A stretch of 37,409 nucleotides of DNA from Erythrobacteraceae bacterium. Its GTDB lineage: Bacteria; Pseudomonadota; Alphaproteobacteria; Sphingomonadales; Sphingomonadaceae. The notes beneath the pieces are model-generated. The model was not told the DNA's origin. It ran no database searches and saw nothing but the letters and a program-made list of their open reading frames with translations. This document shows, piece after piece, positions 24,738 to 37,409 of the stretch (positions are counted from its first letter, which is position 1; every line of letters begins with the position of its first letter). A program made the translations under genes and the position numbers. The DNA lies in NCBI GenBank assembly GCA_027486035.1, contig JAIXPX010000022.1:1-37409 (forward strand), written 5' to 3'.

Positions 24738-25532
24738 ATGTCGAAGAAGCTCACCACCCGTACTCTCGGCGCCGCGCTTGCCGCTGCCACGCTGCTCACG
24801 CTCCCGGCCTGTGCCGGCGGTTCCAAGGGCAAGGACGTTGCCTATGTCGCGCGCGATGTCGAATCGCTCTATGCCTCGGCGCAGGAGCGGCTCGACAAGG
24901 GCAACACCCTGCAGGCTGCGGCGCTGTTCGACGAGGTGGAGCGCCAGCACCCCTATTCGCCCTGGGCCCGCCGCGCGCAGCTGATGAGCGCCTTCAGCTA
25001 TTACATCGCGCGCGATTACAACAAGGCGATCCAGAACGCGCAGCGCTTCCTGTCGATCCACCCGGGCAACAAGGATGCGCCTTACGCCTATTACCTGATC
25101 GCGCTCTCCTATTACGAGCAGATCAGCGACGTGAACCGCGACCAGAAGATCACCGAGCAGGCCCAGACCGCGCTGCGCGAGGTCAACCGCCGCTTCCCGC
25201 AGAGCGAATATGCCGCCGATGCGCGGTTGAAGCTCGATCTGGTGGCGGATCACCTGGCGGGCAAGGAGATGGAGATCGGCCGCCACTACCAGCGCATGGG
25301 CATGTGGCTCGCCGCCGATATGCGCTTCCGCAACGTGGTCGAGAAGTTCGCCACCACCAGCCACACCCCCGAGGCGCTCTACCGCATGTGCGAGAGCAGC
25401 CTGGCGCTGGGGCTGCCGCAGGAAGCGGTGAAATATGCCGCGGTGCTGGGCGCGAACTACCCCGGCAGCGAGTGGTACGAGCGCGCTTTCAAGCTCGTGA
25501 ACAAGAACGCGCCCGGCGTCACCGCGTCCTGA
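24738..25532 (+). CDS. bamD: outer-membrane assembly lipoprotein BamD
   Basis: The 264-residue lipoprotein has a signal peptide ending LLTLPAC, with Cys25 as the lipidated residue. The mature part has tetratricopeptide-type helices: VESLYASAQERLDKGNTLQA, ALFDEVERQHPYSPWARRAQ, SAFSYYIARDYNKAI, and PYAYYLIALSYYEQI. These are signature positions of BamD (YfiO/ComL), the essential accessory of the BAM machine that inserts beta-barrel proteins into the outer membrane. ATG 24738 is in a weak ribosome-binding context. In related genomes bamD directly precedes recN; here a c-di-GMP gene on the other strand lies between them. Confidence 0.95.
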   Translation: MSKKLTTRTLGAALAAATLLTLPACAGGSKGKDVAYVARDVESLYASAQERLDKGNTLQAAALFDEVERQHPYSPWARRAQLMSAFSYYIARDYNKAIQNAQRFLSIHPGNKDAPYAYYLIALSYYEQISDVNRDQKITEQAQTALREVNRRFPQSEYAADARLKLDLVADHLAGKEMEIGRHYQRMGMWLAADMRFRNVVEKFATTSHTPEALYRMCESSLALGLPQEAVKYAAVLGANYPGSEWYERAFKLVNKNAPGVTAS

Positions 25533-25553
25533 CCGCAGGCCCGCGGCGGGGCG

Positions 25554-27695
25554 TCAGGCGCAGCAATCGACGCTGCGGACCGGGAGGAGCAGTCTCGCGT
25601 CGTCCAGGCGGCCCGGATCGAAGGCACCGGCGGGTTCGGGGTGGCCGCACAGGAAGCCCTGGATGAGATCGCAGCCGCACGCGCGCAGGAATTGCGCCTG
25701 TTCGGGCGTCTCGACCCCTTCGGCCACCACCTCCAGCGACAGGGCATGGGCCAGGCCCACCGTCGCCGAGACGATCGCGGCGTCCTCCATGTCGAGCGCG
25801 ACATTGCGCACGAAGCTCTTGTCGATCTTGATGCGGTTGATCGGCAGGGCCTTGAGGTGGGTGAGCGAGGCATAGCCGGTGCCGAAATCGTCCAGCGCCA
25901 CGCTGACCCCGGCGCTGCGCAGGGTCTGGAGCGCGGCGATCAGCCGCTCCGCGCCGCGCCCGATCAGCACGTTCTCGGTCACCTCGATCTCGAGACAGGT
26001 CGGCGGCACCCCGGCGCGGCGCAGGGCCTCGAGCACGCCCTCGGCATAGCCCTTGGCAAGCAGTTCCACCCCCGAGGCATTGATCGCCACCCGCCCGAAG
26101 GCATGGCCCTCACGGATCCACAGGCGCATCTGTTCGAGCACCTTGCGCAGCATCTCGTCGCCCAGCCGCGTCGCCAGCTCGACATTCTCGAAGGCGCATT
26201 CGATCGAGCCGGGCGACAGGGCGCGCTGGCCGACATCGAGCCGCATCAGCGCCTCGTAACCCACCACCCTGCCGAGCCCGAGCGAGAATTGCGGCTGGTA
26301 GAAGGGCGTGGCCAGCTTGCTGGCGACGACCAGCTTGGCGAGATCCTGCTGGGCTAGGCGGCGATCGACGGCATCCTGCATGTCGCTCGAATAGAAGCAG
26401 AAGCTGCCGCGCCCGGTCTCCTTGGCCCGGTACATCGCCATGTCGGCATTGCGCATCAGCACGTCCATGTTGGCATCGTCCGGGTGCGCGGTGGCGACGC
26501 CGATGCTGGCGGTGCAATCGAGCTGCCGGCCCTGATACTCGAAAGGTTCCTTGAGCCGCTCGACAATCGCCCGCTGGCGCGCGGCCAGTTCCGCGTCGCC
26601 GCCCGGAAAACTGTCCAGAAAGACGAATTCGTCCCCGCCCAGCCGGGCGATATGGCCCTCGGTTCCGAACCCTTCGACCAACCGCCGCGCCGCTTCCTTG
26701 ATCAGACCGTCGCCGACCGCATGGCCGAGCGTGTCGTTGACCAGCTTGAGGTGATCGAGATCGATCACCGCCAGCACCACCCGCGCCTGTTCCGCCGCTG
26801 CCGCAGCAAACACCGTGGGCGCGCGTTCATGCAGCGCCGCCATGTTGATGAGGCCGGTCAGCCGGTCGTGGGTCGCGTTCCAGCGCAAGGTGTGCTGCAT
26901 CTGCAAGCGGTCGGTGACATCCTGGTTGAGCCCTCTCACCGCCACGATCCGCCCGCTCGCGTCATATTCGGGGTAGGTGCGCGCAAAGATGATGCGGGTG
27001 GTCGAAGCGCTCAGCTTGATCGGATATTCGATGGTCTCGCTGCGCCCCAGAAGCGCGGTTTTCTGCAAGGTCGAGGTGATCATGCGGAAATCCTTGGGGT
27101 CGGTCGCCGCAGCGATGGCCGAGAAGGGCACCCTGCCGAGTTCGCGCGGCAGGCCGACGATGGCACAGGCCTCGGCCGAGCAATCGATCGCCTCGGCACC
27201 GATGGCCCAGCGCCACGAGCCTATCCGGGCCATCCTCTGGGTCTCCTCGAGGTCATGCGCGTGCCGCTCCAGCGCTTCGATCGCCATGCTGTGCTCGGTG
27301 ATGTCGCGGTGGACGCAGAGCCAGTGGGTCACACGGCCTGCGGCATTGCGCAGCGGCCGGACGCTGAGCTCCACCCGGAGCGGGGTGCCGTCCTGCCGGC
27401 AAGCCAGAACCTCCTGGCGGAACGGCCGGCCTTGCGCGATATTGGTGCGGATCCGGGCGATGACCTCCGGGCCGACCACTTCCTCGACCACCACCCGCTG
27501 GGGGCGCCCGACCACGTCATGGCGCGCGAAGCCGGTCATCCGCAGATAGGCGTCATTGACATAGACCACCATCAGTCCCCGACCGCCCGCCTCGGGCGCC
27601 GTGGCAATGATGATGGCATCGTCGGCGGCTTGCAGAACCGCGCTCATGATCCCCGGGTCGCTTGGATCGGGCGTGGCAAAATCTGGCGTGGACAT
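25554..27695 (-). CDS. PAS-PAS-GGDEF-EAL c-di-GMP enzyme with intact EAL
   Basis: The 713-residue protein has two N-terminal PAS/PAC modules (about 15-135 and 145-270), a GGDEF domain (about 280-435) and an EAL domain (about 450-700). RLGGDEF is present, but the upstream RxxD inhibitory site is absent. The EAL domain keeps every catalytic motif: YEALMR, INASG, EVTEN, DDFGTG, IKID, AEGVE and LIQG, so phosphodiesterase activity is likely; the GGDEF may be active or serve as a GTP-binding regulator. The first PAS resembles LOV-family sequences in length but lacks the flavin-binding Cys motif. No membrane segments are seen, so it should be cytoplasmic. It is convergent with bamD, 21 bases apart. 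Confidence 0.92.
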   Translation of the reverse strand: MSTPDFATPDPSDPGIMSAVLQAADDAIIIATAPEAGGRGLMVVYVNDAYLRMTGFARHDVVGRPQRVVVEEVVGPEVIARIRTNIAQGRPFRQEVLACRQDGTPLRVELSVRPLRNAAGRVTHWLCVHRDITEHSMAIEALERHAHDLEETQRMARIGSWRWAIGAEAIDCSAEACAIVGLPRELGRVPFSAIAAATDPKDFRMITSTLQKTALLGRSETIEYPIKLSASTTRIIFARTYPEYDASGRIVAVRGLNQDVTDRLQMQHTLRWNATHDRLTGLINMAALHERAPTVFAAAAAEQARVVLAVIDLDHLKLVNDTLGHAVGDGLIKEAARRLVEGFGTEGHIARLGGDEFVFLDSFPGGDAELAARQRAIVERLKEPFEYQGRQLDCTASIGVATAHPDDANMDVLMRNADMAMYRAKETGRGSFCFYSSDMQDAVDRRLAQQDLAKLVVASKLATPFYQPQFSLGLGRVVGYEALMRLDVGQRALSPGSIECAFENVELATRLGDEMLRKVLEQMRLWIREGHAFGRVAINASGVELLAKGYAEGVLEALRRAGVPPTCLEIEVTENVLIGRGAERLIAALQTLRSAGVSVALDDFGTGYASLTHLKALPINRIKIDKSFVRNVALDMEDAAIVSATVGLAHALSLEVVAEGVETPEQAQFLRACGCDLIQGFLCGHPEPAGAFDPGRLDDARLLLPVRSVDCCA

Positions 27696-27989
27696 TGGAT
27701 GTTATCACTTCATGAAACGCGTCTCTCCCGTCCGGATTTGGTGACCACCCTGCCGCTGCATAGAGGCGCGGGAGGTAACCGCAGGCATGCCCCCCGCCTT
27801 GGTATCTCCACCTATTCGGTCGCCTTACCCGGGCGGGCGGCGACCATATTCCCACGGATGCTGCCTGGCACCGGGTGGGGACGCGCAAGCAGAGAGGGTG
27901 TGGGAAGCTTGGTTCCGGCACGGGCGCTTGGGGATTTGCCCACCTGCCTACGTGACGCGCGCGCGGGGCTGCGCTAGACCATCGGGCCC
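27696..27989. other. divergent intergenic region before recN
   Basis: The 294 bases separate recN from the minus-strand c-di-GMP gene. No gene was accepted. The area holds GC-rich stretches able to fold, but no recognisable riboswitch, and no clear alphaproteobacterial LexA box (GTTC-N7-GTTC) although recN is often SOS-regulated. A single GTTC near 27912 lacks a partner. Confidence 0.5.
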
Positions 27990-29653
27990 ATGCTGACCCG
28001 CCTGTCGATCCGCAACATCGTCCTCATTGAAGCGCTCGATCTCGATTTCGCGCGCGGGCTGGGCGTGCTCACCGGCGAGACGGGGGCGGGCAAGTCGATC
28101 CTGCTCGATGCGCTGGGGCTGATCCTCGGCGACCGGGCGGAGACCTCGCTGGTGCGCGCAGGGGAGGACAAGGCGAGCGTGACTGCCAGCTTTGAATTCG
28201 CCGCGCTGCCTGCTGGCATTGCCGCCGCACTGGACGATGCGGAGATCGCCATCGAACCGGGCGAGCCGCTGCTGATCCGGCGGCAGGTCAAGGCGGATGG
28301 TGGCTCCAAAGCCTTCATCAATGATCAGCCCGCCAGCGTCGCGCTGCTGCGCGAGCTCGCGCCGGCGCTGGTCGAGCTTCACGGCCAGCACGATGATCGC
28401 GGCCTCGTGAACCCGCGCGGGCACCGGATGCTGCTTGACCGCTATGCCGGAACCGATGTTGCGGGGCTTGAGCGGGCCTGGGCCGGATGGGCGCGGGCCG
28501 AGGCGCAATTGTCCGAGGCGCGTGCGGCGGTCGAACAGGCGAGGGCAGACGAGGACCTGCTGGTGGCGCATCTGGCCGAGCTGGCCGCGCTCGATCCGGC
28601 AATCGGCGAGGAGGAGCGGCTCGCGCTCACCCGCGCCGACATGCAGAAGGGCGAGAAACTCTCGGGCGATCTGGAGGATTTGCGGCACCTGTGGGAAGGC
28701 TCGGATTCGCCGCTTGCCGCCCTGCGTGTTGCGGCACGCAAGCTCGACCGGATCGCCGATCAGCACCCCTTGCTCGGCGAGGCGCTGGCGGCGCTCGACC
28801 GCGCGGTGATCGAGGCGAGCGAGGCCGAGGACAAGCTGCGCGAGGCGGCCGGGGCGCTGGTCCATGATCCGCTTGAACTGGAGCGGGCCGAGACCCGCCT
28901 GTTCGAGCTGCGCGCTGCGGCCCGCAAGCACCGCTGCGAGGTCGACGCGCTGCCCGAACTGATGCGCACCATGCGCGCCCGGCTCGATGCGATCGAAAGC
29001 GGGGAGGCGCATCTCGGCGCGCTCGAGGCGGCGGCGCGGGAGGCGCGTGCGCGCTATGTCGCGGCGGCCGAGGCCGCGCACGCCGCGCGTGTGGCGGGGG
29101 CCGGGCGGCTGGATAGGGCCGTGGCGGCGGAGCTTGCGCCCCTGAAGCTCGACGCCGCCAGGTTCCGCACCGCCGTCACCCCGCTGCCCGAGGAGCGCTG
29201 GGGCGCATCGGGCAGAGACGCGGTCGAGTTCCTGATTGCGACCAACCCCGGCGCGGATTTCGCCCCGCTGGCGAAGATCGCATCGGGCGGGGAGCTGTCG
29301 CGCTTCATCCTCGCGCTGAAGGTCGCGCTGGCCGAGAAGGGCGGAGCGGCGACGATCATCTTCGACGAGATCGACCGCGGCGTGGGCGGCGCGGTGGCTT
29401 CGGCTATCGGCGAGCGCCTGTCGCGGCTGGCGGCGGACGAGGGGCAATTGCTGGCGGTCACGCACTCGCCGCAGGTGGCGGCGCGCGGGCAGCGGCACTA
29501 CTTTATCACCAAGGCTTCCAGCGGCACGGTGACCAGGACCAGCGTGGTGCTGCTCGACGCTGCGGGCCGGCAGGAGGAAATCGCGCGGATGCTCTCGGGC
29601 GCCGAGGTTACGCCCGAGGCCCGTGCGCAGGCCGACCGGCTTTTGGAGGGGGT

Positions 29654-29657
<4 letters not shown>
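27990..29657 (+). CDS. recN: DNA repair protein RecN
   Basis: The 555-residue SMC-like ATPase has Walker A GETGAGKS at residues 29-36, preceded by the RecN start LTRLSIRNIVLIE. Two long helical stretches rich in Ala, Glu and Arg form the coiled-coil arms (about 160-400). The C-terminal part has the signature ASGGELSRFILALK and Walker B TIIFDEIDRGVGG. RecN acts early in double-strand-break repair, holding DNA ends for RecA. The length is normal. Its stop overlaps the GTG start of the next gene (GTGA), so the downstream hydrolase is translationally coupled to it. Confidence 0.96.
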
Positions 29658-32750
<3,093 letters not shown>

Positions 32751-32751
<1 letters not shown>

Positions 32752-33257
32752 TGGACCTGCTCATCGAACTGCACCCGCAGGCCCTGCGCATCGCAGGCCT
32801 GCTGCGCGCGAGGGGCGAGAAGGTCGCGGTGGCGGACGGCGCGACCGGCGGCCTCATCGCCGCCACCTTGCTCACCGTCCCCGGCGCGCTCGACTTTTTC
32901 GTCGGCGGGGGCGTGGTCTATTCCCTGCGCGCCCGCGACGTGCTCTTCGCCCTCCCGCGCGAGGCCTACAGGGGGATGCGCGGGGCGAGCGAGGATTATG
33001 CGCTGCTGCAAGCCCGCGCGATCCGCGACAATTTCGGTGCGGAGTGGGGGCTGGCCGAAAGCGGCTCTGTGGGCGGCCATGCCAATGGTTCCGGCCATCC
33101 CAGCGGCGCGCCGGCCGGACGCTCCGTTGCGGCGCTGGCGGGGCCGGGAGGCGAGCACACCCGCGTGCTCGAAACCGCCAGCGACGACCGCATCGCCAAT
33201 ATGGCCGCCTTCACCCGCAACGCGCTCGCACTGCTGGAGCAGGAACTGCGCGGATAA
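32751..33257 (+). CDS. CinA-like C-terminal domain protein, probably catalytically altered
   Basis: The 168-residue protein consists of the CinA C-terminal (PncC-type) fold alone: a helix LHPQALRIAGLLRARGEKVA, then DGATGGLIAATLLTVPGA, then FFVGGGVVYSLRARDVLFAL. PncC enzymes deamidate nicotinamide mononucleotide. The usual AESCTGG motif reads ADGATGG here, and the lysine of the Y-S-x-x-x-K motif is Arg, so the NMN deamidase site appears lost. The later GxxGP..G region is partly kept (ALAGPGGEHTR). Its start overlaps the ligA stop (TGATG). Since bacterial ligase makes NMN, the pairing with ligA is suggestive, but the active-site changes argue against simple NMN recycling. Confidence 0.78.
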
Positions 33258-33284
33258 TTCGTCCCGCGCCCGGCGAAACCCGCC

Positions 33285-34205
33285 TCAGCGCGCCCGCCGT
33301 CTCCGCAGCCACAGGATCGCCCAGTCGCCGCGTTGCAGGCGGGCGGCCATGCGGAAGCCTGAAAGGTGCATGGCACGCTTCACCGCCGCTTCCTGTTCGC
33401 CGGCGAGCAGCCCGGCAAGGAGCAGGCTGCCGCCCGGCGACACCGCCCTGGCGAAATCGGGGGCGAGGCTCACGAGTGGGCCTGCAAGGATATTGGCGAT
33501 GAGGAGGTCATAGGGCCCGCGAACCTGGAGCAGCGGGTCGTTCATCCCATCCGCGACGATCATCACCGCCTCGCCGGCCCCTGCGCCCATGGGCACGCCG
33601 TTGAGCCGGGCGTTTTCTTCCACCACGCCGGTGCAGACGGGGTCGATATCGGTGAGGGTGAGATGGGCACGCGGCCACAGGGCGAGGGCGGCAAAGCCGA
33701 GGAGGCCGGTGCCGGTGCCGATATCGGCGACATTGCGCGCCACCACGCCGCTCGCCTTCATCGCCCCCAGCATTTCGAGACAGCCCGCTGTGGTCTTGTG
33801 CTGGCCGGTGCCGAAGGCCTGGCTGGCGGGGATCACGAAGTCGATGAGGTCCGGGTCGGCGGGGTAATCGGGCGTGTGGACATGGAAGCGCCCAGCGCGG
33901 ATCGGGGGCGCGTTGTGCTGGCTGAGGGTGACCCAGTCGGCGGGCGGCAGTTCCTCGATGGCGATCTTCGGTGCCGTGCCCTCGAACAGTCCGGCCAGCG
34001 CGGCTTTCTCGGCCTTGCCGGGCTTTCGCGGATACCAGCCTTCGAGCACCCAGTCGTCCGGCCTGTCCTCCGCCACCTCGCGCCCGGCGATGACCAGCTC
34101 GAAGTCCCAGTCGTCGATCAGGTCATGCGCCAGCAGCGCGGCCTGCACCACGGGCTTGGGCGCGTGGGCGGAGAGCTTCCAGGTGGTGGCTGCCTCAGCG
34201 GACAA
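33285..34205 (-). CDS. prmA: ribosomal protein L11 methyltransferase
   Basis: The 306-residue SAM-dependent methyltransferase has the PrmA signatures: IPASQAFGTGQHKTTAGCLE, motif I VADIGTGTGLLGFAAL, motif II LTDIDPVCTGVVEENARLN and motif IV YDLLIANILAGPL (the NPPF-like N-I-L). It trimethylates L11 at several amino groups. The start is TTG 34205, inside the end of the SDR gene (11-base overlap), supported by GGAGCGAGC directly upstream and by the lack of ATG or GTG nearby. The gene is translationally coupled to the SDR gene. The length is close to the E. coli enzyme (293). Confidence 0.94.
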   Translation of the reverse strand: MSAEAATTWKLSAHAPKPVVQAALLAHDLIDDWDFELVIAGREVAEDRPDDWVLEGWYPRKPGKAEKAALAGLFEGTAPKIAIEELPPADWVTLSQHNAPPIRAGRFHVHTPDYPADPDLIDFVIPASQAFGTGQHKTTAGCLEMLGAMKASGVVARNVADIGTGTGLLGFAALALWPRAHLTLTDIDPVCTGVVEENARLNGVPMGAGAGEAVMIVADGMNDPLLQVRGPYDLLIANILAGPLVSLAPDFARAVSPGGSLLLAGLLAGEQEAAVKRAMHLSGFRMAARLQRGDWAILWLRRRRAR

Positions 34206-34920
34206 AGCTCGCTCCGTTGGCGTCGATCACCGCGCCGGTCATGCTGGCGGGCGCGTCCAATGCGCAGAAGGCGATGATCGCGGCGATCTCGTCAGGGGTG
34301 GCGACGCGGCCCAGCGGAATGTCAGCGAGGAGGCCCGGGCCGCCGCGGCTGGCGAGGTAGTCGCCGGCCATGCTCGTGTCGGTGAAGCCGGGGGTGACGG
34401 CAAAGCTGAGGATGCCGTCCCGGGCATAGGCACGGGCGATGGTCTTGTGCATCCCCACCATGCCGCTCTTGGCGGCGGCATAGTGCCAGTGCGCGGGGGA
34501 ATCGCCGCGATAGGCGGCGCGGCTGGCGACATGGACCAGCCGTCCGGCAAACCCGCGCTCCTGCCAGTGCCGCACGGCAAAGCGCGAGAGCTGGGCGGCC
34601 GAGGTGAGGTTGACCCGCAGGGTATCCTCCCAACCATCGAGCCATTCGATGTCCGAGCGATCGAGGCTGTTGGCCTCGAAGCGGCCGGCATTGTTGACGA
34701 CGACGTCGATTGCGCCCCCGGCGATTGCCAGCGCCTGCTCCCACAGGGCAGGGACGGCCATGGGGTCGCCGAAATCGGCAGCGATGATTGGCACTTCGCT
34801 GCCGGTGGCAGCAGGGATGCGCGAGGCGTGGCCGATGACTTTGGCACCGCGTGCAGCCAGCGCCTCTATCGCCGCCCTGCCAATTCCGCGGCTTGATCCG
34901 GTTACAAGAATGTGTCCCAT
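34195..34920 (-). CDS. short-chain dehydrogenase/reductase
   Basis: The 241-residue classical SDR has the cofactor motif TGSSRGIG near residue 7, NNAG, a catalytic Ser in HVASRAA, and Tyr-Lys in HYAAAKSG. The C-terminal LGRVATPDEIAAIIAFCAL and MTGAVIDANGASFVR resemble FabG-type reductases, but it is clearly distinct from fabG at 8.2 kb. The substrate is unknown. The gene ends within the first codons of prmA, forming a two-gene unit. It is divergent from sdhC, with 109 bases between them that should hold both promoters. Confidence 0.88.
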   Translation of the reverse strand: MGHILVTGSSRGIGRAAIEALAARGAKVIGHASRIPAATGSEVPIIAADFGDPMAVPALWEQALAIAGGAIDVVVNNAGRFEANSLDRSDIEWLDGWEDTLRVNLTSAAQLSRFAVRHWQERGFAGRLVHVASRAAYRGDSPAHWHYAAAKSGMVGMHKTIARAYARDGILSFAVTPGFTDTSMAGDYLASRGGPGLLADIPLGRVATPDEIAAIIAFCALDAPASMTGAVIDANGASFVR

Positions 34921-35029
34921 GCAATCGCCTATCCAGAAATTTGCAAGCTGTGTCCACCACGTCGCCGCTTGCCTCGCGCAAGGGACGCGTTAAGGGAAAG
35001 GCCCGAAACGAGGGATAACCGGGATCATC

Positions 35030-35431
35030 ATGAGCCAAAGAGACCAACAGAACCCCGCGCGGCCGCTGTCGCCGCATCTCCAGATCTGGCGGTGGGGACC
35101 GCATATGCTGGTGTCGATTCTCCACCGCGCGACCGGCGACGGGATGGCGCTGGTCGGCCTGCCGCTGCTGGTGTGGTGGCTCGCTGCCGCCGCGAGCGGC
35201 CCGGAAGCCTACGCGACCTTCCAGAGCGTGATGGGTTCGCCGCTGGGCCTGTTGGTGCTGGTCGGGATTTCCTGGGCCTTCTTCCAGCACATGACGAGCG
35301 GCCTTCGCCACTTCGTGCTCGACATCGGCGCCGGCTACGAGCTCGACACCAACCGCGCCTGGTCGGTTGCCGCGCCGGTGATCGGCGTTCTTCTCACTGC
35401 CGCCTTCTGGGCGGTCGTCCTGCTGAAATAG
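35030..35431 (+). CDS. sdhC: succinate dehydrogenase cytochrome b556 subunit
   Basis: The 133-residue protein begins with RPLSPHLQIWRWGPHMLVSI followed by LHRATG, the SdhC signature with the quinone-site Ser and Arg. Three hydrophobic helices follow. HMTSGLRHFVLD carries the heme-ligand His and the conserved G-x-R-H-F/L-x-x-D pattern. It anchors complex II in the inner membrane and binds quinone. The gene is first in an sdhC-sdhD-sdhA order and is preceded by GGGATCATC before ATG 35030. sdhD starts 12 bases after its stop. Confidence 0.96.
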   Translation: MSQRDQQNPARPLSPHLQIWRWGPHMLVSILHRATGDGMALVGLPLLVWWLAAAASGPEAYATFQSVMGSPLGLLVLVGISWAFFQHMTSGLRHFVLDIGAGYELDTNRAWSVAAPVIGVLLTAAFWAVVLLK

Positions 35432-35443
35432 GGGATCTCAAGC

Positions 35444-35830
35444 ATGGGCAACGGCACTCCCATCGGCCGCGTGCGCGGCCTTGGCACCGCGCATGAAGGC
35501 GCGCATCACTGGATGCTCCAGCGCTTCACCGCGATCGGCAATCTCGTCCTGATGACCTATCTCGTGGTCAGCTTCGCGCTGCTCGGGGATTATGGCCATG
35601 GGACTGTGGTGAAGTGGCTTGCGGGCCCGCTCGCCGCGACCGCGATCATCCTGCTGGTGATCAGCGTCTTCTGGCACGCGCGGCTCGGGCTGCAGGTCGT
35701 GATCGAGGACTACATCGTCGACGCCGGCACCAAATTCGCGCTCATCGCGGCGCTCAATCTTGCAATCATCGGCGGCGGGGCTTTCGCCATTTTCAGCGTC
35801 GCCAAGCTCGCATTCGGAGGACAGGCCTGA
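35444..35830 (+). CDS. sdhD: succinate dehydrogenase membrane anchor subunit
   Basis: The 128-residue protein has [20 protein letters not shown], the alphaproteobacterial SdhD start with the Q-R-x-T-A quinone-site pattern, three transmembrane helices, and [16 protein letters not shown], the heme-proximal H-x-R-x-G-x-x-V-I-E-D-Y motif. It pairs with SdhC to hold SdhAB at the membrane. Its stop overlaps the sdhA start in TGATG, showing tight translational coupling for stoichiometric complex assembly. Confidence 0.95.
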   Translation: MGNGTPIGRVRGLGTAHEGAHHWMLQRFTAIGNLVLMTYLVVSFALLGDYGHGTVVKWLAGPLAATAIILLVISVFWHARLGLQVVIEDYIVDAGTKFALIAALNLAIIGGGAFAIFSVAKLAFGGQA

Positions 35831-37409
35831 TGGCTACCGCAGCACCCAAGGGAACGGCGAATGATGTGGGGGGCGCGCATCTGACGGGCGCCTACACGAT
35901 CGTCGACCACACCTATGACGTGGTGGTGGTCGGCGCGGGCGGATCGGGCCTGCGCGCGACGATGGGCGCGGCCGAAGCTGGCCTGCGCACCGCGAACATC
36001 TCTAAGGTTTTTCCGACCCGCTCGCACACCGTGGCAGCGCAGGGCGGGATCGCTGCCTCGCTCGGCAACAACAGCCCGGACCACTGGACCTGGCACATGT
36101 ACGACACCGTCAAGGGGTCCGACTGGCTGGGCGATCAGGACGCGATCGAATATCTCGCCCGCGAAGCCCCGGCGGCGGTCTACGAGCTCGAGCACGCTGG
36201 CGTGCCCTTCAGCCGCAATGCCGACGGCACGATCTACCAGCGTCCCTTCGGCGGCCACATGCAGAACATGGGCGCCGGCCCGCCGGTGCAGCGCACCTGC
36301 GCCGCGGCCGACCGTACGGGGCACGCGATGCTCCACGCGCTCTATCAGCAGTCGCTGAAGTATGACGCGGACTTCTTCATCGAGTACTTCGCGCTCGACC
36401 TCATCATGAGCGACGTCGGCGGCGAGAAGAAGTGCGTCGGCGTGATGGCGATGTGCCTCGATGACGGCAAGATCCACCGCTTCCGCGCGCAGAGCGTGGT
36501 GCTGGCGACCGGCGGCTACGGCCGTTGCTACTACACCGCGACCTCGGCCCACACCTGCACCGGCGACGGCGGCGGGATGGTGCTGCGGGCAGGCCTGCCG
36601 CTCCAGGACATGGAGTTCGTCCAGTTCCACCCGACCGGCATCTACGGCGCGGGCGTGCTCATCACCGAAGGCGCGCGCGGGGAGGGGGGCTACCTCACCA
36701 ATTCCGAAGGCGAGCGCTTCATGGAGCGCTATGCTCCTTCCGCCAAGGACCTCGCCTCGCGCGATGTCGTGTCGCGTTCGATGGCGCTGGGAATGCGCGA
36801 AGGGCGCGGCGTGGGGCCCGATGGCGACCACATCTACCTCCACCTCGACCACATCGACCCCAAGGTGCTCGCCGAGCGCCTGCCGGGCATTACAGAGAGC
36901 GGCAAAATCTTCGCCGGCGTCGACCTCACCCGCCAGCCGCTGCCGGTTACCCCGACGGTGCATTACAACATGGGCGGCATTCCGTGTAACTATCACGGGC
37001 AGGTCGTCACCCTCGGGCCGGACGGCAACCCCGATCAGGTCATCCCCGGGCTCTATGCCGTGGGCGAGGCGGCCTGCGTTTCGGTGCATGGGGCCAACCG
37101 CCTCGGCTCGAACTCGCTGATCGACCTCGTGGTGTTCGGTCGTGCGACCGGCCACCACCTGCGCGACAATGTGAAGCCGGGCGCCAAGCAGCCCGAGCTT
37201 CCCGCCGACAGCGCCGACTTCGCGCTGACCCGCCTCGACCACTTCCGCTATGCGCAGGGCGGCTCGCCCACCGCGCAGATCCGTGCGGAGATGCAGAAGG
37301 CGATGCAGAAGCACTGCGCCGTGTTCCGCGACCAGAAGCTGATGGACGAAGGCGTCGCCAAGCTTGCCGAGCAGAACAAGCGGATGGAAGACATCCACGT
37401 CACCGACAA
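35830..37409 (+). CDS. sdhA: succinate dehydrogenase flavoprotein subunit, 3' end cut by window
   Basis: About 526 codons are present; the frame stays open to the right edge. The FAD-binding start [19 protein letters not shown], the covalent-flavin His in [52 protein letters not shown] and [13 protein letters not shown] are all complex II flavoprotein motifs with the active-site Arg/His. The N-terminal extension of about 28 residues before the Rossmann motif is longer than in E. coli SdhA but common in this group. It oxidises succinate to fumarate and passes electrons to SdhB, whose gene presumably follows outside the window. Confidence 0.97.
   Translation, partial: MATAAPKGTANDVGGAHLTGAYTIVDHTYDVVVVGAGGSGLRATMGAAEAGLRTANISKVFPTRSHTVAAQGGIAASLGNNSPDHWTWHMYDTVKGSDWLGDQDAIEYLAREAPAAVYELEHAGVPFSRNADGTIYQRPFGGHMQNMGAGPPVQRTCAAADRTGHAMLHALYQQSLKYDADFFIEYFALDLIMSDVGGEKKCVGVMAMCLDDGKIHRFRAQSVVLATGGYGRCYYTATSAHTCTGDGGGMVLRAGLPLQDMEFVQFHPTGIYGAGVLITEGARGEGGYLTNSEGERFMERYAPSAKDLASRDVVSRSMALGMREGRGVGPDGDHIYLHLDHIDPKVLAERLPGITESGKIFAGVDLTRQPLPVTPTVHYNMGGIPCNYHGQVVTLGPDGNPDQVIPGLYAVGEAACVSVHGANRLGSNSLIDLVVFGRATGHHLRDNVKPGAKQPELPADSADFALTRLDHFRYAQGGSPTAQIRAEMQKAMQKHCAVFRDQKLMDEGVAKLAEQNKRMEDIHVTD

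Noticed and set aside
27360..27660. LOV photoreceptor domain in the PAS-PAS-GGDEF-EAL protein
   Set aside because: The flavin-binding Cys motif (G-x-N-C-R-F-L-Q) is absent; the matching position reads V-G-R-P-Q-R.
26484..27977. 497-residue plus-strand open frame opposite the PAS-PAS-GGDEF-EAL gene
   Set aside because: The sense strand encodes complete GGDEF and EAL motifs; the antisense frame has none.
27900..27989. LexA/SOS box upstream of recN
   Set aside because: Only a single GTTC half-site was found; the spaced partner is missing.
35710..37398. 562-residue minus-strand open frame opposite sdhA
   Set aside because: Antisense to the flavoprotein gene, whose sense frame runs open to the window edge with all expected motifs.

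Overview
The window is a GC-rich, gene-dense chromosomal segment from an alphaproteobacterium, most likely Sphingomonadales and probably the Erythrobacter/Porphyrobacter group. The basis is overall protein resemblance, the sdhC-sdhD-sdhA order, bamD close to recN-ligA, and the palindromic repeats around 21 kb. No rRNA, tRNA or CRISPR array was found. Both edges cut genes: rpsF on the left (minus strand) and sdhA on the right (plus strand).

Layout. 0-3 kb: rpsF start, a DUF808 membrane protein, a glutathione S-transferase-like protein and a transglutaminase-like protein. 3-7.2 kb: an acyl-CoA synthetase, a small zinc-ribbon membrane protein and a Mpl/MurC-type Mur ligase on the minus strand, divergent from an LD-carboxypeptidase; the last two form a probable murein-recycling pair. 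7.2-12 kb: fabD-fabG, then dnaN, a second GST-like gene and a DUF2855 gene. 12-16.6 kb (minus): a D-aminoacylase-type amidohydrolase and a polyhydroxyalkanoate pair, phaZ and a class II-like phaC. 16.9-21 kb: a PAS-GGDEF-EAL-PilZ c-di-GMP protein with a degenerate EAL domain, then lepA.

21-24.6 kb is the accessory part. A gene-free stretch packed with duplicated palindromic repeats (20961-21815) leads into a visibly AT-rich cassette of three overlapping genes: an HNH endonuclease, an unrecognised 120-residue protein and a small nucleotidyltransferase-like protein. It is followed by an orphan antitoxin-like HTH regulator with two near-identical palindromic operators and a protein of unknown role. 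The three-gene cassette is the best candidate here for an undescribed system.

24.7-37.4 kb returns to core genes: bamD, a PAS-PAS-GGDEF-EAL protein with an intact EAL domain (minus), recN, a secreted alpha/beta hydrolase, ligA, a CinA-like gene, then prmA and an SDR gene on the minus strand, and finally sdhC-sdhD-sdhA. The ligA gene carries an in-frame insertion of the palindromic repeat family seen at 21 kb, so a dispersed repeat has become part of an essential protein.
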